64,000 nt of DNA from Lactonifactor longoviformis DSM 17459 (GTDB lineage Bacteria; Bacillota; Clostridia; Lachnospirales; Lachnospiraceae): the NCBI RefSeq assembly GCF_900129135.1, contig NZ_FQVI01000016.1, forward strand, positions 1-64,000. Direction: 5' to 3'. This document shows, piece by piece, positions 16,440 to 24,482 of the stretch (the first letter of the stretch is position 1; the number at the start of each line of letters is the position of its first letter). The notes under the pieces are model-generated. The model did not search any database. It had not been told where the DNA came from and worked only from the letters and a program-made list of their open reading frames with translations. The position numbers were made by a program, and so were the translations under genes.

Positions 16440-16906
16440 CGAAGACGACAAAAGTTGTAAATAATTTATTTATGAATATTCCTATGACCATTGTTTTCTG
16501 CTGGTTTGTGCAGCAGCTGGCCATTTGGAGCGGGGCAGCCCCGGCGTTTGACTGGAAATCTTTCTTTTTAAATCTTCCCATTGGATATGTGACGGGGTTT
16601 TTCATTGGTTTGATCTTTCCCAGCGTACCCTGGGGCATGCGGTTTGCCAGCGCATGCGGCGCAAAAGAAGGAAGCTGGAAATATAACGCACTGGTGAACC
16701 TGATTGTAAATACCGTTAATACAACGGCGCTGATTATTGTCATGACTTATGTGAATGTATGTCTGTTTGGTCATGCGCCGCTGCAGGCTTTGATACCGGG
16801 CATTCTTGACTGCTATGTGCCTGTTTGGATTGTGGCCTATTTTGTCAGTTATTTTACAAAACCGATTTGCCTGAAGCTTGCACAAAAGTGTATGAAGGCG
16901 ATATAG
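16436..16906 (+). CDS. Small multi-pass membrane protein (DUF2798-like)
   Basis: The start overlaps the previous stop (ATGA), so it is translationally coupled to the URO-D-family gene. The 156-residue protein has four hydrophobic segments (about 12-30, 45-62, 78-100 and 118-138) and resembles the DUF2798 group of small membrane proteins. A transporter or accessory role for the upstream enzyme's substrate is conceivable but not shown. Confidence 0.7.
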   Translation: MTKTTKVVNNLFMNIPMTIVFCWFVQQLAIWSGAAPAFDWKSFFLNLPIGYVTGFFIGLIFPSVPWGMRFASACGAKEGSWKYNALVNLIVNTVNTTALIIVMTYVNVCLFGHAPLQALIPGILDCYVPVWIVAYFVSYFTKPICLKLAQKCMKAI

Positions 16907-16926
16907 GTACATATTGGGCGGGCAGA

Positions 16927-17523
16927 CTACGAGACTCTCTTGTTATCGGTCTTTTCAGTGATTTCCTGTTCCTGGGACTCTGCGCACTGGGCTGCCTTCT
17001 CTTCCCGATCAAACTTTGCCCACAGGATATGGTAGATGATGGAGATAATCATGATAAGTCCAAGCTCCAGCAATGCAAAGGGGCTTTGCAGAAACTGGAC
17101 ATACCTGCCCGCGTAGGGGATATGGAACACATAGGTGCCCAGGAGGTCTTCCCGGTAGGTAGCGTAGTCGTCATAGCGGTCAGCGTTCTCCGCCTGGGTG
17201 TAGTACCGCTCTCTGCCGGTGTCGTCTACTTCCTTTTTCTTAAAATAGTGGGTGAACACAGCGTCCTTGCCCAGTCGGTTGACATGAAAGGAGATAATGG
17301 TATCCGGAGGGATCTCCTGATCCTTATCAATTGTTTTATCCAAAACCAGGGAACCCACGGGTATAGTGGGTTCCATACTGTCGGTGAGAACCACAAAGGT
17401 CTGGTAGCCGACAAAATCTTTTAATTGGTCTGGGAAAAAGTGCATTCCCACTATGTAGAGGATGAGCAGAGCGGCAATGATGCCGAATGCAGTATTCCAT
17501 ATGTGCTTGAGGGCCTTTTTCAT
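16927..17523 (-). CDS. sipW: SipW-type signal peptidase I
   Basis: The 198-residue protein has an N-terminal membrane segment (about 10-30), the catalytic serine S49 in VLTDSMEPTI, and a histidine (H92, in VFTHYF) where bacterial signal peptidases have lysine, which places it in the ER/archaeal-type SipW group. A second membrane segment (about 150-172) and a charged tail follow. SipW enzymes process TasA/CalY-type fibre proteins. The gene lies directly downstream of a TasA-like gene on the same strand, its likely substrate, separated by a 21-bp-stem hairpin. Confidence 0.9.
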   Translation of the reverse strand: MKKALKHIWNTAFGIIAALLILYIVGMHFFPDQLKDFVGYQTFVVLTDSMEPTIPVGSLVLDKTIDKDQEIPPDTIISFHVNRLGKDAVFTHYFKKKEVDDTGRERYYTQAENADRYDDYATYREDLLGTYVFHIPYAGRYVQFLQSPFALLELGLIMIISIIYHILWAKFDREEKAAQCAESQEQEITEKTDNKRVS

Positions 17524-17561
17524 GTCAGATCTCCTGTGCTAAGATTATTTACTAACTATAT

Positions 17562-17607
17562 CTTATAAAGAAAAATACCATCATTAGATGGTATTTTTCT
17601 TTATAAG
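17562..17607. terminator. Long perfect hairpin between the tasA-like gene and sipW
   Basis: A 21-bp perfect stem (17562-17582 with 17587-17607) encloses a 4-base loop. The stem is AT-rich with a T-rich side in both directions, so it may act as a partial terminator that keeps sipW expression below that of the substrate gene, or as an mRNA stabiliser. Confidence 0.75.
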
Positions 17608-17624
17608 TGTCTGATTTACAAAAG

Positions 17625-18152
17625 TTAAGAAGCCGGTGTTGACTTTACAGACAAGGTTCCCGTAATTTGAACATTCAATACAGTTCCGTCATTGGCAGCA
17701 TTTATTACGTCCGAACTGGCATCTTCTACAGGAGTGAGCGATACAGAATATGTATTAATGGCCTCTGGATTAGGATCGGTATTGTCTGTTACTACAGCGT
17801 CACCTTTTTTAATAGCTATAGTAAATTGATTGGTAACGTCAGTTGCAGATTCGCCTGTTCCTATTGTAACCTTAGGGTCTAATTTTAATTGCGTATTTTC
17901 TACATTGTTGTTCGCTACATTGAACGTAACATCTGAAGCTTCGTAAGTATTTTCGACTCCCAATGTGCGGGTGCCAGCACTATATGCAGTTCCTCCTTCA
18001 GCGGAAACTGTAATTGGCTTTTGCAGGGTTAAGTTACCAGAAGTATTATCACTCAGAGTATCCCATACCGCAAATGATCCCGCTGTCGTTACAACAATTG
18101 CCGCAGCTGTCAAAATACCTAATAACTGTTTTTTCCCTAATTTTTTAAACAT
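17625..18152 (-). CDS. TasA/CalY-like secreted protein with SipW-type signal peptide
   Basis: The ATG follows TAGGAGGAC. The 175-residue protein begins with the SipW-cognate signal peptide (LLGILTAAAIVVTTAGSFA followed by VWDTLSDNTSGNLTL), the mark of TasA/camelysin-family proteins that form extracellular fibres or surface coats. The mature part is a Thr/Asn/Val-rich beta protein with no other recognisable domain. It is smaller than Bacillus subtilis TasA (about 260 residues). It sits just upstream of sipW on the same strand, with a LysR regulator upstream. Confidence 0.85.
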   Translation of the reverse strand: MFKKLGKKQLLGILTAAAIVVTTAGSFAVWDTLSDNTSGNLTLQKPITVSAEGGTAYSAGTRTLGVENTYEASDVTFNVANNNVENTQLKLDPKVTIGTGESATDVTNQFTIAIKKGDAVVTDNTDPNPEAINTYSVSLTPVEDASSDVINAANDGTVLNVQITGTLSVKSTPAS

Positions 18153-18191
18153 ATGTAGTCCTCCTAGACATTCTTTTTTTAATCTGTCTTC

Positions 18192-18220
18192 ATTATACTG
18201 GAGGAATTTAGTCTTGACTA
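18192..18220 (-). promoter_or_regulatory. Candidate promoter of the tasA-like gene
   Basis: On the minus strand TAGTCA and TATAAT are separated by 17 bp, with the -10 box 40 bp upstream of the start codon. The -10 is perfect and the -35 matches at four of six. Confidence 0.5.
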
Positions 18221-18268
18221 ATGCTTGTTTCTCATGTCTCAGCGATAAATGGGGGTTATCGCGGATCC

Positions 18269-19192
18269 CTAAGGAGTATCTCCGTAATTATCCTGAATGA
18301 TCTCCAGGAATTCTTCCGCCTGTTTTGACAAAATTTCTTTTTTTCGCTTCACCCAGAGAAGCTTCTTTTCCAAATCTTCGCAGTAATCCAGAAGGATACT
18401 GGCGATATGCCCTTTCCCAAGCTCTTCGATCTGCCACTTTCCACCGAAGATAAAGGCGTCTGTGCGTTTAATTAGATTGACAATTCCGTGATAATTATTA
18501 ATTACAATTGTTTTTTCAAAATCACTTAATCGAATCTCACCCAGCGAGATAAGCTGATTAATATTAGCAAAGTAGTCAGCCGGCAGATGTACATAGGTAA
18601 AGGGGAGAAGATCTTTTGGATTCATATGTGCTGCCTGATAAAAAGGGTTTTGCGTCCCTACGTGAACGTAGTAAGGGCTGGAGGCAATTTCATGCAGCTC
18701 CAGTTCTTTGATATCGCAGATTTTCTTTAGTATTGCCAGCTGCTTGGTATTCACAACGATTATCCCCACCTCTGACGTCAGGCCGGCTACATGCTCCAGG
18801 ACTCGTTCTACGGATGTCTCATGTATGGATATATTTGCATGTCTGGTCTGCAGATTCTGATAAAAATGCAGCATTATTTCATCCTTTAATACGATGTTTC
18901 CAACAGAAACAGCCATTTTATTTTGCTCAAATTCCTTATCTTTCATCTTCAAAGATTCTATTTCATTCATCTGGCTTATCACGGAATGGGCATAAAAATA
19001 GAGACTTTCCCCGATTGTGGTCAGAGTAACTCCGTGATTTGTGCGGACAAATAATTTAGTGCCCATCTCGTCCTCAAGGCTCTGCATGGCCCGTGTCAGG
19101 TTAGGCTGTGTGACATAGAGCCGGTCAGCTGCTTTTCTCATGCTTTTTTGTTCGGCTATCTCAACAAAATATTTTAAAAATTTTAACTCCAT
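18269..19192 (-). CDS. LysR-family transcriptional regulator
   Basis: The start at 19192 (MELKFLKYFVEIAEQKS) is preferred over an upstream in-frame ATG because CCGGAGAATACC precedes it and the LysR domain begins there. The 307-residue protein has the LysR helix-turn-helix (about 1-60, MRKAADRLYVTQPNLTRAMQ) and a substrate-binding domain. It lies just upstream of the tasA-like/sipW pair on the same strand, so it may control them, though LysR proteins more often act on divergent genes. The effector is unknown. Confidence 0.88.
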   Translation of the reverse strand: MELKFLKYFVEIAEQKSMRKAADRLYVTQPNLTRAMQSLEDEMGTKLFVRTNHGVTLTTIGESLYFYAHSVISQMNEIESLKMKDKEFEQNKMAVSVGNIVLKDEIMLHFYQNLQTRHANISIHETSVERVLEHVAGLTSEVGIIVVNTKQLAILKKICDIKELELHEIASSPYYVHVGTQNPFYQAAHMNPKDLLPFTYVHLPADYFANINQLISLGEIRLSDFEKTIVINNYHGIVNLIKRTDAFIFGGKWQIEELGKGHIASILLDYCEDLEKKLLWVKRKKEILSKQAEEFLEIIQDNYGDTP

Positions 19193-19330
19193 TGGTATTC
19201 TCCGGTTCGCCTTTAGAGGGACAGGCATATTCTATTTATATTTAAGGTGTGCCTGAGACACACATGTATCCATTCTACCTTTTTATTAGAGGATAAGCAA
19301 GTAATTCTGCTATTTAGGTGTGACGTAAAA

Positions 19331-19405
19331 ATGTATCAGAAAACGGGATTTGTAATTATGGATGAAAACGAGGAAGAATATATAATGCTTTGCCGTTTGC
19401 AATAA
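19331..19405 (+). pseudogene. Remnant of a GNAT acetyltransferase C-terminus
   Basis: The 24-residue frame MYQKTGFVIMDENEEEYIML... ending at TAA matches the last beta-strand region of GNAT acetyltransferases (YEKCGFKIVDENEEEY-like). No acetyl-CoA-binding part precedes it, so the rest has been lost. Apart from this remnant, the 19193-19499 interval holds no recognisable gene, only the upstream region of the Fpg-like gene. Confidence 0.55.
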
Positions 19406-19499
19406 TTTGAGACAACTTACATGGAACTGTAAAGGGTACATACAGTTGTCATGGTTTCTATGTTAGAATGGGATCAAAGACATAAAGGAGAGAGAAGTT

Positions 19500-20330
19500 A
19501 TGATAGAATTACCGGAATCCATCACCTATGCCAGTATGCTGAATCAGTATATACTGGGCAAAACTGTAGCAGCTGTCTGTCCCCCGTCCGCGCCGCATAA
19601 GTTCTGCTGGTTTCATGGGGATGTGAATGCATACGACAGTTTATTAAAAGGAAAATCAGTGGAGCGTGCGGATGCTTATGGAATCTTTGTTGAGATTACA
19701 TTTGAGGGAGGGTTATACCTCAATTTCAATGATGGGGTCAATGTACGGCTTCTTGAGGAAGGGGAAAAACCGCCGAAGAAATATCAGCTTCTGATCGCGT
19801 TTGATGACGGAAGCGCACTTGTATTTACCGTTGCCATGTACGGGGGGATTGCCTGCCATCAGGGAGAGTTCGATAATGAATATTATCTGAAAAACCGGGC
19901 CGGGATTACGCCCCTTGACCCGGGGTTCACGGAAGAATATTTTCTGAAGCTTGCTGAGTCGGTGAAGCCGAATACCAGTGCAAAGGCTTTTCTGGCTACG
20001 CAGCAGAGGTTCCTCGGGCTGGGAAACGGCACGCTTCAGGATATCCTGTTTTACGCAGGCATCCACCCCAAGAGAAAGCTGGTGACACTTTCCCGGGAGG
20101 AGCTGCTGGGACTGCTTGCCAGTGTGAAAAAGATTTTGGGGGAGATGGCAGAGAAAGGAGGCCGGGATACGGAGAAAAATCTGCTGGGACAGACCGGCGG
20201 GTATGCCACTGTTATGTCCAGAAACACGCAGACCAGCGGCTGTCCTCGCTGCGGAGGGCAGATTGTGAAAGAAAGCTATATGGGCGGGTCTGTGTATTAC
20301 TGTCCGGATTGTCAGCCGCTGGTTAAGTAG
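19500..20330 (+). CDS. Fpg/Nei-family DNA glycosylase-like protein
   Basis: The ATG follows AAAGGAGAG. The 276-residue protein has the Fpg/Nei layout: an N-terminal beta-sandwich, the H2TH segment (FLGLGNGTLQDILFYAGIHPKRK, about 176-198), and a C-terminal zinc finger with four cysteines (CPRCGG... CPDC). It begins MIELPES, so the proline that forms the Schiff-base nucleophile in Fpg and Nei (PELPE) is replaced by isoleucine while the glutamate stays. It may be a glycosylase variant that uses another residue, or a DNA-binding protein without glycosylase activity. It is convergent with the zinc-ribbon nuclease gene and overlaps it by 19 bp. Confidence 0.85.
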   Translation: MIELPESITYASMLNQYILGKTVAAVCPPSAPHKFCWFHGDVNAYDSLLKGKSVERADAYGIFVEITFEGGLYLNFNDGVNVRLLEEGEKPPKKYQLLIAFDDGSALVFTVAMYGGIACHQGEFDNEYYLKNRAGITPLDPGFTEEYFLKLAESVKPNTSAKAFLATQQRFLGLGNGTLQDILFYAGIHPKRKLVTLSREELLGLLASVKKILGEMAEKGGRDTEKNLLGQTGGYATVMSRNTQTSGCPRCGGQIVKESYMGGSVYYCPDCQPLVK

Positions 20331-22075
20331 GGGCGGGAAGGCTGCCCGTTCTTTTTCCTGCACTCCGGACAACGGTTTTCCGGAAGACATTTCTGCAGGC
20401 TGTTGGGAGAGCGCAGAAAGGAATGGTGCTGGGGACATTTCCACCAGACAGGCTTGTTGGATTTCAGGGTGACATCCTCAGGAGTCAGGCCGTGATTTTT
20501 TTCTGTATCCCACAGACTGGCCAGATCCGGATTCAGGGAAGCCAGTGAGGTCTCAGGGGCGGTTTTGCGGTGGCTGCAGTAAGGGCATCCGCTTTTTCGG
20601 GGGCCGGTGCGGCTGTAGATCATAGCAGGCCACTCATGCCCCCGGGCACATCTCCACCACACGTTCTTTTCCGTACCCGGCAGAACCTGTTCCGGTGTCA
20701 GGCTGCCGTTCTTTTCATAGTTCCATTCCTCGGCAATCTCAGGCCGCCGGGCGGCCAGGCTGTTAGAATCACAAACCTTGTAGTTGGAACAATAGCTGCA
20801 GCCGGAACCGTGCTGTGTCCGGTTTATGACAGAAGCCTCATACTCTCTTTTGCAGTCCGGACATTTCCACCATACTTTTTTGCCGCTGCCCGCCGGCACC
20901 GTATCCGGATCTTCTTTGTTTTGCTGGCTCCACTCCCGTGCCAGCTGGGGATATCGCACAGCCAGGGAACGCTTTTTTCTCTCGTGATAGTATTTCCGCT
21001 CAATTTCCCAGTGATCTTTCTTGTGATTGGGTGTGACGGCTATGTCTGTAAGAAGAGAAAGCAGATAGGAAATGCCCTGATCCAGATAATCGTCCTGTTC
21101 GCTCCAGGGGTAAGTGATCACATGATCGGCATAGTGAATCCCCTCTGTGAGTTCTTTCGAGTCCCGTATCCGTATCATGCGATACCCTTCTTTTTGCACA
21201 AGGAAATCCTTGCGCCGTGCTCTTTCTTCTGCCGCGGCGGAACTGTGAAAGTAGTAACCGTCATGCTCTATCACAATTTTTTCTTCCGGCAGCAGCAGGT
21301 CCAGAATATACCTGTCGCGGAACGGAACCTCACAGGCACAGCCGGGAAATATTTGGGACAGATAGTAGAAGATGGCTCTTGAGGCATATGAAATGCGGAA
21401 CTGCCTGGAACACTGGGGACATCCCCGAAGAAGCGCTGTCCGGTTGCTGATTTTATCTGTCCAGATGTGGGAGGGGTTAAACTCGCAGGTCCACCATACT
21501 TTTTCCTGGCTGAAGGGATGGAAGTCAGATGGCTTTTTCCCCTCATTTTTCACATAATTCCACTGGAAGGCAACGTCAGGATACAGGATTTCCAGATTGT
21601 AGGTGGGGCAGACCCGCTGGCCGCTGCAGTAAGGGCAGATTTCTCCGCCATTTTTCCGGCACCGTTCTGCGGATCGGACCTGTTCCTTGATTATGTTGGT
21701 CCAGGTATGCCCTTTTCTGCAGCGCCAGTGGACTGATGCATGGCTTTTGGGGGTGTAGAGCGTGGGAGGCTCTGTGTTGCGGGATTCGTCCCAATACCGG
21801 AGAAGTTCGGGAAAGGCTTCTGCCAGGTTATAAAAGCTGCTGGCCTTTCTGTGGCTGCAGTAGGGGCAGTCATATTTTCTGCCCGGGCGTGTGAGATGGT
21901 TGGGTGTGGTGTGCCACTGCAGGCTGCATACCGGACACTGCAGTGTGATGTCCTTTCCCGCGGAGCTTCCCAGCTGATCCGCCGGTATGGAGTTGCCGCC
22001 CAGCTGGTAGAACTGGAGAAGCTGCTGTTCCTGGTTCCTGACACACCAGTCCTGAAACGTGATTTTTGCTTTCAT
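20312..22075 (-). CDS. Zinc-ribbon repeat protein with a DUF559/Vsr-like nuclease domain
   Basis: The 587-residue protein has at least six treble-clef/zinc-ribbon repeats of the DUF4379 type (CPVC, CPYC, WRCRKGHTW, WWTCEFNPSHIW and similar), before and after a restriction-endonuclease-like domain at about 245-310. That domain has D259, E270-H-D272-G, D290 and a GYRMIRIRDS strand, the pattern of DUF559/Vsr-type nucleases. Similar proteins are spread patchily in Firmicutes and are suspected to act against foreign DNA. No methylase is adjacent. Its ribosome binding site is GAGGAC. Function in this organism is inference. Confidence 0.8.
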   Translation of the reverse strand: MKAKITFQDWCVRNQEQQLLQFYQLGGNSIPADQLGSSAGKDITLQCPVCSLQWHTTPNHLTRPGRKYDCPYCSHRKASSFYNLAEAFPELLRYWDESRNTEPPTLYTPKSHASVHWRCRKGHTWTNIIKEQVRSAERCRKNGGEICPYCSGQRVCPTYNLEILYPDVAFQWNYVKNEGKKPSDFHPFSQEKVWWTCEFNPSHIWTDKISNRTALLRGCPQCSRQFRISYASRAIFYYLSQIFPGCACEVPFRDRYILDLLLPEEKIVIEHDGYYFHSSAAAEERARRKDFLVQKEGYRMIRIRDSKELTEGIHYADHVITYPWSEQDDYLDQGISYLLSLLTDIAVTPNHKKDHWEIERKYYHERKKRSLAVRYPQLAREWSQQNKEDPDTVPAGSGKKVWWKCPDCKREYEASVINRTQHGSGCSYCSNYKVCDSNSLAARRPEIAEEWNYEKNGSLTPEQVLPGTEKNVWWRCARGHEWPAMIYSRTGPRKSGCPYCSHRKTAPETSLASLNPDLASLWDTEKNHGLTPEDVTLKSNKPVWWKCPQHHSFLRSPNSLQKCLPENRCPECRKKNGQPSRPYLTSG

Positions 22076-22240
22076 AGGATGTCCTCTTCTGTTACGGATT
22101 TTCTTACTATAAAACTTTATCGTATTACGGGGAATTTGTCAAAATGTGGAATCAATATCCTTTTTACAGTGCGGGTATGCTGCCGTTTCCGCCCGCTGTT
22201 CCGGCTGATGAACATTTTGATAGAAATTTCTGAAAAAATG

Positions 22241-22249
22241 TGTTATAAT
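22241..22249 (+). promoter_or_regulatory. Extended -10 promoter of the CarD-like gene
   Basis: TGT followed directly by TATAAT (22244-22249) forms an extended -10 box 92 bp upstream of the start codon. No good -35 box is at the normal distance. Confidence 0.5.
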
Positions 22250-22340
22250 GATAAAGTAACCGGCTGTTTTGATAGCATTGCAATGCTTATGAAAACAGTT
22301 TTTCCCTTTTTGGGACTTTTAAGAAAGCAAGGTGTTTATA

Positions 22341-22835
22341 TTGTTTAAAGTCAATGATTTTGTAGTATATGGAGACAGAGGCGTATATAGGATTGCCAGT
22401 ATCGGCCAGTTGGACTTTCTGGATTCCAATGAGAAATATTATAGTCTGGAGCCGGCCTGCAGTGACGGCAGCACGATCTATGTGAAAACATCCAGCAATA
22501 AGATTTCTATGCGTAACCTGATCAGCAGACAAAAAGCTGAGAGTTATTTGTCTGAACTTAGGGATCTGGACAGTTTATATGATAAGGACAGCAGAGCCAG
22601 AGACAGAGAGTATCAGGGTGTTCTGAAAAGCAGCGAGTGCGGCGGCTGTTTTCGTATGCTCAAAGGAATTAAGCAGGAAGAACACAGAAGATTAGCGATA
22701 GGCAAGAAACTGAATGCAGATGATGATAAGAACCTGAAACGGGTGGAAAAAATACTCTTGGGTGAACTGGCGGTAGTATTTAACAGCTCAGTGGATCAGG
22801 TGAAGGAAAAGATGTCTGTGCTGTATGAGAATTAG
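22341..22835 (+). CDS. CarD/CdnL-like RNA polymerase-binding regulator
   Basis: The start is taken as TTG at 22341, giving MFKVNDFVVYGDRGVYRI, the usual beginning of CarD family proteins, with AAGGTG six bases upstream; an in-frame GTG lies three codons earlier. The 164-residue protein has the CarD/TRCF RNA-polymerase-interacting domain (about 1-60) and a helical C-terminal half. Proteins of this family bind RNA polymerase and change promoter melting. It has its own promoter and a strong terminator downstream. Confidence 0.85.
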   Translation: MFKVNDFVVYGDRGVYRIASIGQLDFLDSNEKYYSLEPACSDGSTIYVKTSSNKISMRNLISRQKAESYLSELRDLDSLYDKDSRARDREYQGVLKSSECGGCFRMLKGIKQEEHRRLAIGKKLNADDDKNLKRVEKILLGELAVVFNSSVDQVKEKMSVLYEN

Positions 22836-22850
22836 AGAAACTTTTTTATA

Positions 22851-22894
22851 AAGGATCAAAAAAGGACTGTTGCTCAGTCCTTTTTTTGATCCTT
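22851..22894. terminator. Bidirectional terminator between the CarD-like and methyltransferase genes
   Basis: The stem 22851-22868 pairs with 22876-22894 with one extra T, carries A and T runs on its two sides and has a 7-base loop. It serves both convergent genes. Confidence 0.88.
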
Positions 22895-23680
22895 ACGGAA
22901 GATGTCTATTGCATGACTTGTGATACCCAGCAGATCTTGCCGCTCACAGGTGGCAAGATGGTAGTTCAGAAATAATCGGAAAGTATCTTCGTCCATGGCG
23001 TCTACCGCTTCACGCATAAACAAGGCACAGCCATCTGCGGCTACGTAGTGCAGACGAGATACAGGAAATGCAGCCATTAAATCGTCGATGTTTTCTTTCC
23101 TTACAAGTTCAAATAAATCCTTTGGCTGTGACTGTGCGGCAAACGTTTTAGGGTCAAGCAGGCCATTTTTGATATAATCGGCGACACTGATGGTGCCGCG
23201 TTTGAAGCCTTCGTCAAGAAGACATCCATCGGATATGACATAAGCGGCAAAGATTACACCGCCTGGTTTGGTTACGCGGATGGCCTCGCTGAGAGCCTGC
23301 TTTTTATCTTTTGTATTGTAAAGATGGTACAGCGGACCAAGCAGCAGCGTAATGTCATAGGCATTGTCTGCAAAGGCTGATAAATCCATGGCGTTTCCCT
23401 GCCGGATGGTTATGTTTTCTTCGGGTTTTGTATTTTTGCGGAAAATCTCTATGTTATGTTCTACCAATTCCACAGCGTCAACGGTATATCCCTGTTCTGC
23501 CAGTGCGTGGGAATATCGTCCGGTTGCAGCCCCAATTTCTAGTATGCGATCCCCGGGGATTAGATATTTCTTGATATAATTCATAGTGGTAAAGAATTCT
23601 ACGGATCCATGCCGGAATGATAATCGTCTTTCTTCGTCGTAATGATTGTAGAAGTCAATTAAATAGTGATTTGTTTCCAT
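22874..23680 (-). CDS. SAM-dependent class I methyltransferase
   Basis: The ATG follows GGAAGGA. The 268-residue protein has the class I methyltransferase motifs: ILEIGAATGRYSHALAEQGY (motif I), VDAVELVEHN (acidic end of strand 2), a GNAMDLSAF segment, LLGPLYHL and a TKPGGVIFAAYV motif. The acceptor is unknown; this type includes small-molecule and antibiotic-modifying enzymes. It lies 31 bp after a TetR regulator on the same strand, which may repress the pair. Confidence 0.88.
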   Translation of the reverse strand: METNHYLIDFYNHYDEERRLSFRHGSVEFFTTMNYIKKYLIPGDRILEIGAATGRYSHALAEQGYTVDAVELVEHNIEIFRKNTKPEENITIRQGNAMDLSAFADNAYDITLLLGPLYHLYNTKDKKQALSEAIRVTKPGGVIFAAYVISDGCLLDEGFKRGTISVADYIKNGLLDPKTFAAQSQPKDLFELVRKENIDDLMAAFPVSRLHYVAADGCALFMREAVDAMDEDTFRLFLNYHLATCERQDLLGITSHAIDIFRKDQKKD

Positions 23681-23711
23681 TATTCGTTCCTTCCATAAAT
23701 TTGCAGACAGA

Positions 23712-24299
23712 TTAAACAGATAAACCCCAATCGGGCTTATCTTGCCTTATGAATGCTGTTAGTATATTTGTTACCATTAGTTCAGCATTGTGCTTATCCA
23801 AGGACAATTTCTTTGTAGCTGTTAAGACTGCAATGCCATGAGTATAAAGGAATAAATCAAGAAATATAACTTTTGCCCGTTCAAGTTCTACTCCGATGGT
23901 TTCCGAAAAAATTTCTGCTCTTTTTTCATTCTCAATTTCATTATAAAAATCATTAGCATCTGTCATGTTCAAATCCATATCATTTATAAACAACAGCTTA
24001 AATAGTTGTGTTTCTTCCTGAGCAAATGCAATATAGGAGAGTGGGAGAAGTAAACAGGGACTGACCTTAACAGAATTACTATAATTCCGGACATACTGCT
24101 CATAATATTCATATGCATAAACAAGAAAGTCCTTTTTTAATTGTTCCATGTTTTCATAACAAGTAAAAAGCGGCCGCGTAGAGCACTCCAACCGGTTCGC
24201 GATGCTTCTCGCGTTTACCGCGTCAAATCCCTTTTCACGTGTAATCTCCAGGACAATATACAGAATCATTTCTTTTATAATTTTTGCTTTAGGCGGCAT
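23712..24299 (-). CDS. TetR-family transcriptional regulator
   Basis: The 195-residue protein starts after GGAGATTCTAT. It has a TetR-like N-terminal helix-turn-helix (about 8-55, REKGFDAVNARSIANRLECSTRPLF) and an all-helical ligand-binding part. The gene precedes the methyltransferase and is probably autoregulated with it. The ligand is unknown. Confidence 0.87.
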   Translation of the reverse strand: MPPKAKIIKEMILYIVLEITREKGFDAVNARSIANRLECSTRPLFTCYENMEQLKKDFLVYAYEYYEQYVRNYSNSVKVSPCLLLPLSYIAFAQEETQLFKLLFINDMDLNMTDANDFYNEIENEKRAEIFSETIGVELERAKVIFLDLFLYTHGIAVLTATKKLSLDKHNAELMVTNILTAFIRQDKPDWGLSV

Positions 24300-24408
24300 A
24301 TAGAATCTCCATGTATGAAATTAAATGTTACGAATGTTACATAACGATTGTTGCATATAGACAGGGAAAAGTCAAGCGAAAAAAGCAGCTGGGGACAAGG
24401 CAGGGAGT

Positions 24409-24474
24409 AAAAAGGGACAGGGCAGATCGATTTTGGGACGTGTTCTTTCTAGAAAGAACACGTCCCAAAATCGA
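24409..24474 (+). repeat. Palindromic element, copy A
   Basis: The flank AAAAAGGGACAGGGC is followed by a perfect 48-bp palindrome (24427-24474) centred on TTTCTAGAAA. It starts nine bases after the stop codon of the cell-wall-binding gene and probably also terminates it. The right outer arm found in copy B is missing here. Confidence 0.9.
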
Positions 24475-24482
24475 ATTTAAGC

